NCBI GenBank assembly: GCA_026713745.1 | Contig: JAPONU010000255.1 | Coordinates: forward strand, 1-64,000 | Length of the DNA: 64,000 bases | Source of the DNA: a bacterium | GTDB taxonomy: Bacteria > Actinomycetota > Acidimicrobiia > Acidimicrobiales > CATQHL01 | Direction of reading: 5' to 3' | Part shown: positions 54,101 through 61,486 of the stretch, one piece after another | Position numbering within the stretch: position 1 is the first letter of the stretch | How the letters are laid out: every line of letters begins with the position of its first letter | Position numbers and translations under genes: made by a program | The notes under the pieces: model-generated | What the model saw: the letters and a program-made list of their open reading frames with translations, nothing else | Database searches by the model: none | Told to the model about the DNA's origin: nothing

Positions 54101-54558
54101 AGCGCGGCCTCCAGGGATTCGTCGGCACCGTGACGGGTGAACGTGACACGATGTTCTTCGACCGCCCGCACACGCGCATGCAGCACGAAGTCGACTCCCG
54201 GCTCCTCCTCGGCGGCTTCACGCAGGCGCGAGACCAGCGTCTCGTGTTCGCATACCAAGCCGAGAGATCCGTCCGGGTACGGAAGCACGATCGGCTCCGA
54301 CCGGTCTTCGGGAAACACCGCAAATCCCTTGCCGGCGGCGCTCCGCGGCTGCGAATCGAGCTCGATCCCGAAGTCCCGGAGTGTGCGCAGAGCGGGGGGA
54401 TGGAGCCACTCGCCGGCGAGTCGTTTGGAGACATTGGGGTTTGCCTCGAGCAGAGCCACCGAGGCGCCCCGACGAGCGTGAGCGAGCGCGCACAAGCTGC
54501 CTACCGGACCCGCGCCGACGACCACGAGGTCATAACTCTGGGCGGTGGCGCCGCTCAT
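51184..54558 (-). CDS. Fused squalene monooxygenase-oxidosqualene cyclase
   Basis: One open frame encodes 1124 residues. Residues 1-about 400 are a class A flavin monooxygenase: FAD motif VVVGAGPVGS (12-21), DG-type VGADGRAS (155-162), and GDAAGHYHPLTAVGM (282-296), which resembles the GDA-HPLTGGGM motif of squalene epoxidase. A basic linker (about 400-475) follows. Residues 476-1124 are a triterpene cyclase with QW-type repeats, PSWGKFWLALVG (590-601), catalytic TDCTAE (851-856, acid D852) and EWLNPAEMFGE...YVECTSS (904-927). DCTAE and ECTS are oxidosqualene-cyclase signatures; squalene-hopene cyclases have DxDD. The expected reaction is squalene to oxidosqualene to a sterol-like polycycle. 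ATG 54558 precedes the FAD motif, with GGGGG nine bases upstream. No other sterol gene lies nearby. Confidence 0.9.
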   Translation of the reverse strand: MSGATAQSYDLVVVGAGPVGSLCALAHARRGASVALLEANPNVSKRLAGEWLHPPALRTLRDFGIELDSQPRSAAGKGFAVFPEDRSEPIVLPYPDGSLGLVCEHETLVSRLREAAEEEPGVDFVLHARVRAVEEHRVTFTRHGADESLEAALIVGADGRASIVRRSLGLWTSPKNCSRMMGIALSGVTLPMEGYGHVVCGGPGPILIYRLGDDSVRVIVDVPLGYSPRDLVALLSDSYAGWMPETLRPAFLEALRARRFLAAANALRPRATYGSPRRVLIGDAAGHYHPLTAVGMTLGFGDALALAEGRDFRDFTNRRLRATRAPELLAMGLYEIFADHRVESVALRHAVYRRWRESRTVRDRTIGLLACENTSIASLSLACGAMATRAMVGELPRSCDRTAWRRARDIVRALSVRVGWVLRGVRQLRRARNAGGQKDQRARDSLARGFLMSMPSRAGELRPSRPEEVASPDAGKALKNASARLVSLQGADGAWESEMAWCPMLTAQYVLLHHILGRPLDPDRRRLVLRYFERSRLEDGSWGLHEHSSPHLFVTTLVYVAARLLGVEPDDPLIEPARRFLQAEGVLSIPSWGKFWLALVGLYDWRGVNAVLPELWSLPRWMAIHPSKWYCHTRLIYMAMAAIYPLRFRAPVTPAIAAIQEELFPQGFDNVDFTAGRNRLRDGDLFARPSVWLRTGLGLALWYERFHTEGLRARCTESIVRHIKWELQTTTHRSISPVSGFLNILALWLRDPNDTDCQQALARLDGWIWEDEEGGTRVSGARTASWDTGFSLQALATVPDLDGVGSALRRGTDFLGRQQIDTSFEGFHEAYRTDPKGGWCFAGSWHGWPVTDCTAEAVLGILAADCGAANTAVLGDAVRFMLRGQYRDGGFGSYEARRSSVGLEWLNPAEMFGESMTERSYVECTSSCLAALTACTEHFGEVANPEVASAVSRGEAWLRRSQASDGSWRGVWGVQFIYGTFFGVRGLLAAGARPGDPALRRACRWLVDRQRPDGGWGEHHSGCLTGRYVAHTESQIIQTAWAMLALLEADDSNWTAISQGARFLLDAQESNGGWPRQDGSGVFFRTAILDYGLYRQYFPLHALGLYEQRRRARLELTAATEASG

Positions 54559-54827
54559 CGGTGGATGCCCCCCTGCGAGCGCCGGCGACACCGGAACCAA
54601 CACGGTTCCTGAGGACCGGTCACCCGGCTACCGTACTTCGGGTTGGGAGAGCGGTCATTCTCCGGAACCGCAGACGTACGTGAGCCTCGCCCGACGCTCC
54701 GCTCGGCTGCTCGACCCCCTCGCCCGGGCCCGGCTGCGATCCGTCGGCGGTGCCGGTGCCGGCGAATGGTTCCGCCGCGGAGAATCGAAGTGGCGCAGCG
54801 CTCCTCGTCGGCGAATCGGCCGGGGTA

Positions 54828-55916
54828 TCAGCGACCGTCGGCGAGGCGGCGGGACACCTCCACCCAACGGGACAGCTTGACCGCCGCCGCTCCGCTGTCG
54901 AGTGCCTCCGCCGCCAGCCGCAGCCCCCCGGGGAGGTCGGCGGCCAGATCACCCACGACGAGCCCCGCGGCGGCGTTCAGGCACACGATGTCCCGCCATG
55001 GCACCGACTTGCCCGCCAGCAGCGCCTGAGTCGCCGCCACCCCGGTGGCCAGGTCCGCGCCCGCGAGATCGGCCAGCCCGACGGTGGCCAGGCCCAGATC
55101 CTCCGGCGTCACGGTATAGCGCTCGATCCGCCCCCCGCGCAGCTCGATCACTATCGTCGGGCCGATCGTGGACAGCTCGTCGAGGCGAGGATAGCCGTGC
55201 ACCACCATGGCCCGTTGGGTACCGGTAACGGCCAGCACCTCCGCCATCCGCTCGGCCATGGTGGGGTCGTTCACACCGATCACCTGGCGCCGCACGCCGG
55301 CGGGATTCGCCATCGGACCGAGGTAGTTGAACGCCGTGGGTACACCCAGGCTGCGCCGCGCGGGACCGGCGTGGCGCAGTGCCGGATGGAACAGGGGCGC
55401 CAGGCAGAAAGCGATACCGGCCTGCTCGAGGCTGGCGGCAACGCCTTCGGGCCCCAGGTCCACCACCACGCCCAGGGCCTCCAGCAGGTCGGCGGATCCG
55501 CAGGCCGACGACACCGCACGGTTGCCGTGCTTGCAGACGCGGGCACCGGCGCCCGCGGCCACGAGCGCCGCCATGGTGGAGATATTCAGCGAGCCGCTGC
55601 CGTCGCCGCCAGTGCCGGCGGTGTCGATCAGTCCCATCGCCTCGGCATCCACGCCGACCTCCAGCGCCGCGGCCCGCAAGCCCTCGAGCAGCCCGGCCAA
55701 CTCGGCAGCCGTCTCACCCTTGGTGCGCAGGCCGATCAGCAGCCCCGCCATCTGTGCCTCGGTGGCACGGCCGGTCAGCATGGCGTCAGCCGCGGCCCGG
55801 GCCTGGACCCCTGACAGGTGCTCGCCCGCCACCAGCGTCCTGAACAACTCGGCGAAATCGACACCCTCTCCGGTGCCTGTGCCCGTCACGCCGGCGGCGT
55901 CGCTGTCTGTACTCAT
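54828..55916 (-). CDS. trpD: Anthranilate phosphoribosyltransferase
   Basis: This 362-residue enzyme transfers phosphoribose from PRPP to anthranilate in tryptophan synthesis. Motifs are DTAGTGGDGSGSLNIST (PRPP site), CKHGNRAVSS and the helical N-terminal domain with AQMAGLLIGLRTKGET. ATG 55916 starts the family N-terminus after a short disordered leader; the very long open frame to 57332 runs through the divergent kinase and is rejected. It stands alone, with no other trp gene in the window. It is divergent from the FGGY kinase across 189 bp. Confidence 0.95.
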   Translation of the reverse strand: MSTDSDAAGVTGTGTGEGVDFAELFRTLVAGEHLSGVQARAAADAMLTGRATEAQMAGLLIGLRTKGETAAELAGLLEGLRAAALEVGVDAEAMGLIDTAGTGGDGSGSLNISTMAALVAAGAGARVCKHGNRAVSSACGSADLLEALGVVVDLGPEGVAASLEQAGIAFCLAPLFHPALRHAGPARRSLGVPTAFNYLGPMANPAGVRRQVIGVNDPTMAERMAEVLAVTGTQRAMVVHGYPRLDELSTIGPTIVIELRGGRIERYTVTPEDLGLATVGLADLAGADLATGVAATQALLAGKSVPWRDIVCLNAAAGLVVGDLAADLPGGLRLAAEALDSGAAAVKLSRWVEVSRRLADGR

Positions 55917-56105
55917 GCTGCAGCCTCGATCGTTCGATGTCGGTGGGCGGCCCGCTGCGACGGTGACCGCCGCGGTCATCCCGGCCGCCGCCGGACCTAC
56001 CTCTAGCATGCCAACCGTGCCCACCTGTGACGAGCCCGGTGCCCCGCCGCCGACCGCGGTGACGGCGGCCGGCCGGGATCCGCATCGACCGGACCCGACG
56101 GCGCC

Positions 56106-57542
56106 ATGAGGATTCTCGTGATCGACCTGGGGAGCACGAGCGCCCGCGCGGCCGTTGTGGACGAGGCGGGTCACCTCCGCCACGAGCGGCGCGCGGCCAC
56201 GCCGCGGGAATCCCCGGCGCCCGGACTGCTGGAGTTCGACCCGGTCGCGGTGGCCGATGCGGCCATGCAGGCCGCCACGGCGACGCTGACCGAGGCGGGA
56301 AGGGTGGACGCCGTCGGCATCGCCAACCAGCGTGCCTCCACGGTCGTCTGGGATCGCACCAGCGGCGAACCGGCCGGTCCTGGACTCGGCTGGCAGGACC
56401 TTCGTACCGCCCTCGACTGCCTCACCCTGCAGGGCGAGGGACTGCGCCTGGCGCCGAACCAACCCGCCACCAAGGCCGCCCACCTGATCGGCGCGGCCGG
56501 CGTCCCGCCCACCCAGCTCTGCGTGGGCACGCTGGACTCGTGGCTCGTCTGGAATCTCACCGGCGGGACCCACCACCTCACCGACGCCACCAACGCGGCG
56601 ATCACCGGACTCTGCTTCGACGATCGCGTTGAGTGGGACCTGGCTGTTGCCGGGAGGCTCGGCATCCCCGCGGTGAGCCTGCCCCGCATCGTCGACAGCA
56701 CCGGACCGGTGGCCGAGGCCACCGAACTGCGGGGAGCTCCCGTCATCGCCGGTCTCGCCGGTGACCAGCAGGCGGCGCTCGTGGGCGCCGGCTGCGTCGG
56801 GCGGGGCGCCGTGAAGATCACCTTCGGCACCGGAGGCACGCTGGACGCCTGCCTCGGCCCCGGCGACCCGCCGACCGATGTCCGCGGCCCCAGTGGCACC
56901 TTCCCGATCGTCTCCTGGCAACAGCAGGGACGGGTGGTCTGGGGGATCGAAGCCATGATGCTCAGCGCCGGCAGCTGTGTGGCGTGGTTGTGCGAGCTCG
57001 GGCTGCTCGAGAACCCCGGTGATTCCGACGCCGTCGCCGCCGCCTGCGCCGACAGTGGGGGCGTGAGCTTCGTGCCCGCTCAGATGGGCCTCGGTACACC
57101 GGACTGGGACTTCGGGGCTCGCAGCACCTTCACCGGCCTCACCGCCACCGCCGGCACCGGACACCTTGTGCGCGCCGTGCTGGAAGGCGTGGCGCACCAC
57201 GGGGTCGATCTGCTCGAAGCGGCGCGCGCCGACAGCGGGCTGGAGTTGGCCGGCCCGGTCATCGACGGGGGCATGAGCACCAACGGCACGTTCATCCAGG
57301 CGCTCGCCGACGCCTCCGGAGGCGTGGTGCACCTCGCTCCCGAGATCGAATGCACAGCCCTCGGCGCCGGCTACCTCGCGGGGCTTGGAGTCGGATCCTG
57401 GCGTGACTGGGAGGAGGTCGCCTCACTGCGACCGCCGCGGCGGACCGTCGAGCCGCACAAGCTCGCCGACCGGGCCGCATGGCAGGAGGCCAAGCGGCGA
57501 GCCGCCAGCTGGCACCCCGACCTCAGCGCCGTCTCGTTCTGA
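56106..57542 (+). CDS. FGGY family carbohydrate kinase (glycerol kinase-like)
   Basis: This 478-residue kinase has the actin-like FGGY fold: DLGSTSARAAVV (phosphate 1), GIANQRASTVVWDR, GLAGDQQAALVGAGCVGRG and IDGGMSTNGTFIQALAD. GDQQAAL is typical of glycerol kinases, but the N- and C-terminal parts diverge from GlpK and the protein is slightly short, so glycerol, xylulose or another polyol are all possible substrates. No transporter or dehydrogenase is adjacent. ATG 56106 is the only sensible start. The rnpB gene follows after 87 bp. Confidence 0.85.
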   Translation: MRILVIDLGSTSARAAVVDEAGHLRHERRAATPRESPAPGLLEFDPVAVADAAMQAATATLTEAGRVDAVGIANQRASTVVWDRTSGEPAGPGLGWQDLRTALDCLTLQGEGLRLAPNQPATKAAHLIGAAGVPPTQLCVGTLDSWLVWNLTGGTHHLTDATNAAITGLCFDDRVEWDLAVAGRLGIPAVSLPRIVDSTGPVAEATELRGAPVIAGLAGDQQAALVGAGCVGRGAVKITFGTGGTLDACLGPGDPPTDVRGPSGTFPIVSWQQQGRVVWGIEAMMLSAGSCVAWLCELGLLENPGDSDAVAAACADSGGVSFVPAQMGLGTPDWDFGARSTFTGLTATAGTGHLVRAVLEGVAHHGVDLLEAARADSGLELAGPVIDGGMSTNGTFIQALADASGGVVHLAPEIECTALGAGYLAGLGVGSWRDWEEVASLRPPRRTVEPHKLADRAAWQEAKRRAASWHPDLSAVSF

Positions 57543-57629
57543 GCCCGGCGGCCGTCGCCGCACGCGCCGCAGGTCTCAGAGGCCTCCAAGGTGCCGGCGT
57601 CACGGCAACTCTGGCAGACTGTCAGCGAC

Positions 57630-57995
<366 letters not shown>

Positions 57996-57996
57996 G

Positions 57997-58482
57997 TCAC
58001 CGCCGCCGGGAGGGGCGCGGTGCGACCGCCAACCTGCCGGTGCGCAGGAAGTCGCGCCTGCGATTTGCGTCGGCCAGCCCGAAACGCCGCCAGGACCACC
58101 ACAGCGCCGCCGCACCGATCAACTCCATGACCACCAGTAGCCAGACCGCCCGCAGACCTACCCCGGCCACCTCGCCGGAACCGAATGGCCACCAGAAGGC
58201 CTCGGTCCGCACCCAGGCACCGTCCAGCACGAGATGGCAGAAGAACCCGATCGGGAGCCCTAACCAGCGGCGCTGCACCAGGCGCCTGCCCCACCCCCCG
58301 ACCATGACCGCGGTCATCACTCCGATCGGGAACAGTACCGAGCCCATGATCCACAACCCGTCCACGACGAGAGCCACCGAAGGGAGCACCGCCCCGGCCA
58401 CTACGAAGCGATAGTCCAACCCGCGGCTGGCGAACACCGCCGCAACAGCCGGTGGGGCGAGCCCGGCGAACCAGAGCAGCAC
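57997..58482 (-). CDS. Hypothetical membrane protein
   Basis: This 161-residue protein has several hydrophobic segments (about residues 2-20, 27-47, 48-66 and 114-136) and a basic C-terminal tail. A conserved-looking GFFCHLVLDGAWVRTEAFWWP carries a His and Asp, recalling YdjM-like membrane metal-dependent hydrolases, but this is tentative. The start GTG 58482 leaves a short overlap with the zinc-ribbon gene stop; the open frame to 58560 is possible. Its stop ends one base past rnpB on the opposite strand. Confidence 0.7.
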   Translation of the reverse strand: MLLWFAGLAPPAVAAVFASRGLDYRFVVAGAVLPSVALVVDGLWIMGSVLFPIGVMTAVMVGGWGRRLVQRRWLGLPIGFFCHLVLDGAWVRTEAFWWPFGSGEVAGVGLRAVWLLVVMELIGAAALWWSWRRFGLADANRRRDFLRTGRLAVAPRPSRRR

Positions 58483-58486
58483 CAGC

Positions 58487-59230
58487 TCAGATGACCAGGA
58501 TCCGCCCGCAAGAGGGGCACGTGGCTGTCCCCTTGTCTGCCTCCCCCGGCGGCGCCTCACCCACTTCGGGGAGCCTGCGCAGCCGATCCACTTCCATGAG
58601 AGGCAACGTTAGATGGCAGCCGAGGCAGCTCGTCGCCTCGAGACGTGCCACCGCCACACCACCGATCTGCGTGCGGAGGCGCTCGTAGCGCTCGAGCAGG
58701 CCGGCGTCGATCTCCGCGCCGGCCGCGGCGCGGGCCAGGCGGACCCCCTCGAGTTCGGCGTCGATCTCGGCGGCCGCCTCACCGAGTTGCCCGGTCATCG
58801 CATCGATGCCCCTCGCGAACTCCTCCCTGGCCCCGCGAAGAGCCCCAAGCTCCGCCGACGCCGCTTCGAGGTCCTCCATCACCTCCAGCAGCTTGTCCTC
58901 CACCACGCGCTGACGCCTCCCGAGAGCCGCCACCTCCTCCTCGAGGCCCTGCAGCTCGCGGATCGCCGTGACGTCACCGGAGTAGAGAAGGTTCCTCTCG
59001 CGGTCCCGCTTGGCCAGCACCGACGCCAGATCGTCGTCGTAGCGTCGCTGGTGCCGTTCCAACTCCGAGTGATGTTGCCCGGCCGCCTCGATCCGCTCGT
59101 CGACTTCCTCTGCCTGGCGCTCGAGTCGGCGCAACTCCACCCGTTCGGGCAATTGGGCGTGGCGGTGCTCGAGTTGCGCAATGCGAGTGTCGTGAGCCTG
59201 GAGTTCCAGGAGGTGTTCCAGAGGGTTCAC
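58487..59230 (-). CDS. C4-type zinc-ribbon coiled-coil protein
   Basis: This 247-residue protein has a long antiparallel coiled coil (about residues 1-175, heptads rich in Leu, Glu, Arg) and a C-terminal zinc ribbon with CLGCH and CPSCGR. It matches the DUF164 / CdsZ-type family, thought to act as a nucleic-acid-linked adaptor. ATG 59230 is supported by the conserved LLELQAHDTRIAQLEH start. The downstream membrane protein overlaps slightly at its start, so the two may be co-transcribed. The exact role is unknown. Confidence 0.88.
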   Translation of the reverse strand: MNPLEHLLELQAHDTRIAQLEHRHAQLPERVELRRLERQAEEVDERIEAAGQHHSELERHQRRYDDDLASVLAKRDRERNLLYSGDVTAIRELQGLEEEVAALGRRQRVVEDKLLEVMEDLEAASAELGALRGAREEFARGIDAMTGQLGEAAAEIDAELEGVRLARAAAGAEIDAGLLERYERLRTQIGGVAVARLEATSCLGCHLTLPLMEVDRLRRLPEVGEAPPGEADKGTATCPSCGRILVI

Positions 59231-59722
59231 GACTCGCCGCTTGGTTCTCGCCTGTGTTCTGCCATGTCCACGCGTGACCCTAAACGAGACCGGCCGGGGC
59301 GCTCAAGGACACCCGTCAACCGGGGGCCGAAAAGGGACGACGCCCCGCCGAGGGGGGGACTTCGACGGGGCGTCCGCTCACCGCCGTGGCAGGGGGGGTG
59401 CCCGGGGTGAACTGTTATGCCGTTGGCACGGCAGATTCTGGCAAGCAGGCTAGTCGGGCCGCGTCGCGGCGCTGCTGCCGGACGTGTGACATCGGCCACA
59501 ACCGAGGACCCGGATCCCGCCGTCCGGTCCCGCCGTCCGGCCGATTGGCGGGCCGATTGGCGGGCCGATTGGCCGGACGGACCTCAACGGGTATACACTT
59601 GAAGTCGCGACCAAGTCGTCCTTCGGAGGGGATGGCGGGTCTGGAGAGAATCTCGCTGATCCCGGCTGCTCCAACAGTCCCAGGCCCGCTCCCTCCACCA
59701 CAGCCTGCTTCGACGGATCCGG
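59231..59722. other. Intergenic region with hairpins and tandem repeat
   Basis: No convincing gene was found in these 492 bases. A short minus-strand frame (59227-59499) has basic Pro/Arg-rich composition and no motif. The region holds three stem-loops: arms 59339-59347 and 59366-59374 (9 bp), a 6-bp hairpin TGCCGT/ACGGCA at 59418-59433, and a 10-bp inverted repeat bracketing a 12-bp tandem repeat at 59533-59580. A TATACA-like hexamer follows the last. It could hold a small RNA, a terminator set or only spacer. Confidence 0.4.
59539..59574 (+). repeat. 12-bp tandem repeat inside a hairpin
   Basis: GGCCGATTGGCG is repeated three times in tandem (59539-59550, 59551-59562, 59563-59574; the last copy ends in CC instead of CG). 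The array is bracketed by CCGTCCGGCC (59533-59542) and GGCCGGACGG (59571-59580), which form a perfect 10-bp inverted repeat. The repeats would lie in the loop. Confidence 0.8.
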
Positions 59723-59797
59723 TGGGCGCTGGCGGACTCGAACCGCCGACCCCTTCCTTGTAAGGGAAGTGCTCTGAACCAACTGAGCTAAGCGCCC
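59723..59797 (-). tRNA. tRNA-Val (TAC)
   Basis: A full cloverleaf on the minus strand: acceptor GGGCGCT/AGCGCCC, D-arm AGCTCAGTTGGTTCAGAGC, anticodon stem CTTCC/GGAAG with loop CTTACAA (anticodon TAC), and T-arm GGCGGTTCGAGTCCGCC. The CCA end is not encoded. It reads valine GUA (and related wobble codons). Confidence 0.94.
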
Positions 59798-59808
59798 GGA
59801 ACCGCAGA

Positions 59809-60552
59809 CTACCCGGCACAGGCCGCGCACAGGTCGCCCAGCAGGCCCTCCCCGGCCGCCGCCAGCAAGCTGCGGCGAGCCCCCGGATCGGTCGTCGTGA
59901 GATCCCTGCCGGCGGCGTCGACCACGTGGGCGCCGGCCTCCCGGCAGACCAGCATGGCCCCCAGGTAGTCCCACGGTCCGTGCGAGTGGCAGTCCACGAA
60001 GCCGTCGAGGCGCCCGTCGGCCACCGCGCACAGATCCAGCGCGGCCGCGCCGAGGGCTCGGTACTGGCGCCAGCGCAGGTGTCGTGACGGGTAGCCGGAC
60101 AGACCGATGACCGCCTCGGGCAGGCTGCCGACCTGCGATGGCCGTATCGGCCGGCGGTCCCGGTAGGCCCCACCACCGCGGATCGCGCTGTAGCGCTCGC
60201 CGGAAGCCAGGTTGACCACCAGCGCGGCCAGCGCCCCGGAGTCGTCGACCGCGCAGAAACTCGTGGCGTACCAGGGGATGCCCTGAGCCGCGTTCGTTGA
60301 TCCGTCGAGTGGGTCGACGACGACGATCACGGCACGATCGGTGCCCTGCAGGCCGGACTCCTCGCTGCACACCCCCAGGCCGGCGTCGAGCAGCGCTCCG
60401 GTCGCCACCTCGTCGGCGGCGATGTCGGAACGGTGCTGGCCGGGACGCGTCCCCGCCAAACCCCAGTCAGCCAGAGACTCCAGAGCAGCCGCCACCGAGC
60501 GGGCGGTCTCCTCGAACAGCGACAGCAGGTCCTCGGGCGCGATGAGTGTCAC
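59809..60552 (-). CDS. Second inositol monophosphatase family protein
   Basis: This 247-residue protein has the IMPase fold: CSEESGL metal-site, DPLDGSTNAAQG and the C-terminal PWDYLGAMLV. The residue pattern differs from the first family member at 40985 (DPLDGS vs DPIDGT and WDYLG vs WDHAAG), so the two may have different substrates such as inositol phosphate, fructose-1,6-bisphosphate or PAP. GTG 60552 is chosen because the frame upstream to 60687 would overlap the divergent gene. It starts 11 bp upstream of the tRNA-Val gene on the same strand. Confidence 0.85.
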   Translation of the reverse strand: MTLIAPEDLLSLFEETARSVAAALESLADWGLAGTRPGQHRSDIAADEVATGALLDAGLGVCSEESGLQGTDRAVIVVVDPLDGSTNAAQGIPWYATSFCAVDDSGALAALVVNLASGERYSAIRGGGAYRDRRPIRPSQVGSLPEAVIGLSGYPSRHLRWRQYRALGAAALDLCAVADGRLDGFVDCHSHGPWDYLGAMLVCREAGAHVVDAAGRDLTTTDPGARRSLLAAAGEGLLGDLCAACAG

Positions 60553-60646
60553 GCTAGGTCGACTCTCGGCACTCAGGTCGACATCGCCGACGGGTAGGGT
60601 GGTTCCGCCCCGACACCAGTGACCCCGAACGCGGAGGAGCCGTCCA

Positions 60647-61210
60647 TTGTCCGTCGTTGACTTTCCCGGGTTCGTCACCGATCTCAAGTTCCACGCCGCT
60701 GACGGGGGGTTCCACTACCACGAGGATCATCACTGCATCGACGTCACCACCGGACGGCAATGGTGGGAGATCCATCTCCACCCGGATTACGACTGCGACG
60801 GGCCCCTGGAGCTGCACATCGTCGCCGACTTGGACCCGCGGGTACAGATCGCATTCGAGGACGAGGTGAACAAGCTGCCCGACGACGCCGAGTGGCCCGA
60901 GGAAGGGTTCGACCTGCTGCTTCGTTTCCACTGGCGGATGCCGCCGCTGCCGAACAGCCCCAACCTCCTGGAGTTGGCCACCGAACTCTCCGCCATCGGC
61001 GGCACGGCGCTGCCCCTGCACGTCTGGGCGGCGGACACCATCGCCACGGTCACCGACGATGTCGCCAGGTCGGTGCACGTGGAGTCGGAGCGGTCGGTCC
61101 CGCTGGCGCATCTGGTTGGCGAGCACGATTTTCTGGACGAGACGTTCGGCCTGATCGGGAGCGTCACCCGCTACCTGCACGACCGGGCACCCGCCTGGCT
61201 GGGCGAGTGA
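60647..61210 (+). CDS. Hypothetical protein, His/Asp-rich
   Basis: This 187-residue cytosolic protein starts at TTG 60647, supported by GGAGGAG seven bases upstream. The N-terminal third is rich in His and acidic residues (FHYHEDHHCIDVTTGRQ, then HLHPDYDCDG), which may bind metal. No known family is recognised. It is divergent from the IMPase-family gene across 94 bp and is followed by two tRNA genes on the other strand. Codon use looks like the neighbours. Confidence 0.75.
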   Translation: MSVVDFPGFVTDLKFHAADGGFHYHEDHHCIDVTTGRQWWEIHLHPDYDCDGPLELHIVADLDPRVQIAFEDEVNKLPDDAEWPEEGFDLLLRFHWRMPPLPNSPNLLELATELSAIGGTALPLHVWAADTIATVTDDVARSVHVESERSVPLAHLVGEHDFLDETFGLIGSVTRYLHDRAPAWLGE

Positions 61211-61254
61211 GCCTGCCCGGAGCGGTCGCACAGCGGGACTCGCGCCCCTGAGAG

Positions 61255-61327
61255 TGGGCTCGGTGGGGATCGAACCCACGACCAAACGATTATGAGTCGT
61301 CTGCTCTGACCACTGAGCTACGAGCCC
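61255..61327 (-). tRNA. tRNA-Met (CAT), elongator type
   Basis: Minus-strand cloverleaf of 73 nt: acceptor GGGCTCG/CGAGCCC, D-arm AGCTCAGTGGTCAGAGC, anticodon loop CTCATAA (anticodon CAT) on a GACGA/TCGTT stem, and T-arm GTGGGTTCGATCCCCAC. The three G-C pairs of initiator tRNA are absent. An Ile2 tRNA read through lysidine cannot be excluded by eye. CCA is not encoded. Confidence 0.85.
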
Positions 61328-61384
61328 GGCGAAAACCTAGCCCCCGGGTGATGCCGCGCCGCGTGTCGCGGGCTGTTCCGGCAG

Positions 61385-61457
61385 CTCCGGGGGTGGGGCT
61401 CGAACCCACGACAAACGGCTTAACAGGCCGGCGCTCTGCCAACTGAGCTACCCCGGA
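61385..61457 (-). tRNA. tRNA-Asn (GTT)
   Basis: Minus-strand cloverleaf of 73 nt: acceptor TCCGGGG/CCCCGGA, D-arm AGCTCAGTTGGCAGAGC, anticodon loop CTGTTAA (anticodon GTT) and T-arm GTGGGTTCGAGCCCCAC. The first anticodon-stem pair appears mismatched (C-T). QueG, encoded in this window, acts on GUN-anticodon tRNAs including this one. CCA is not encoded. Confidence 0.92.
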
Positions 61458-61486
61458 TCGGGCTTCGATGATACCAGCGGGAGGAC

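Noticed and set aside
51184..54558. Reading the cyclase half as squalene-hopene cyclase
   Set aside because: SHC has a DxDD motif; this sequence has TDCTAE plus ECTS, WCH-type and PSWGKFW motifs of oxidosqualene cyclases.
55917..57332. Extended N-terminus of the trpD frame (to 57332)
   Set aside because: The extra 470 codons are antisense to the FGGY kinase, which has full family motifs. trpD starts normally at 55916.
59231..59722. tmRNA or SRP RNA in the intergenic region
   Set aside because: ACTTCGACGGGG recalls a tmRNA 5' segment, but no tRNA-like 3' half or SRP tetraloop region could be found.
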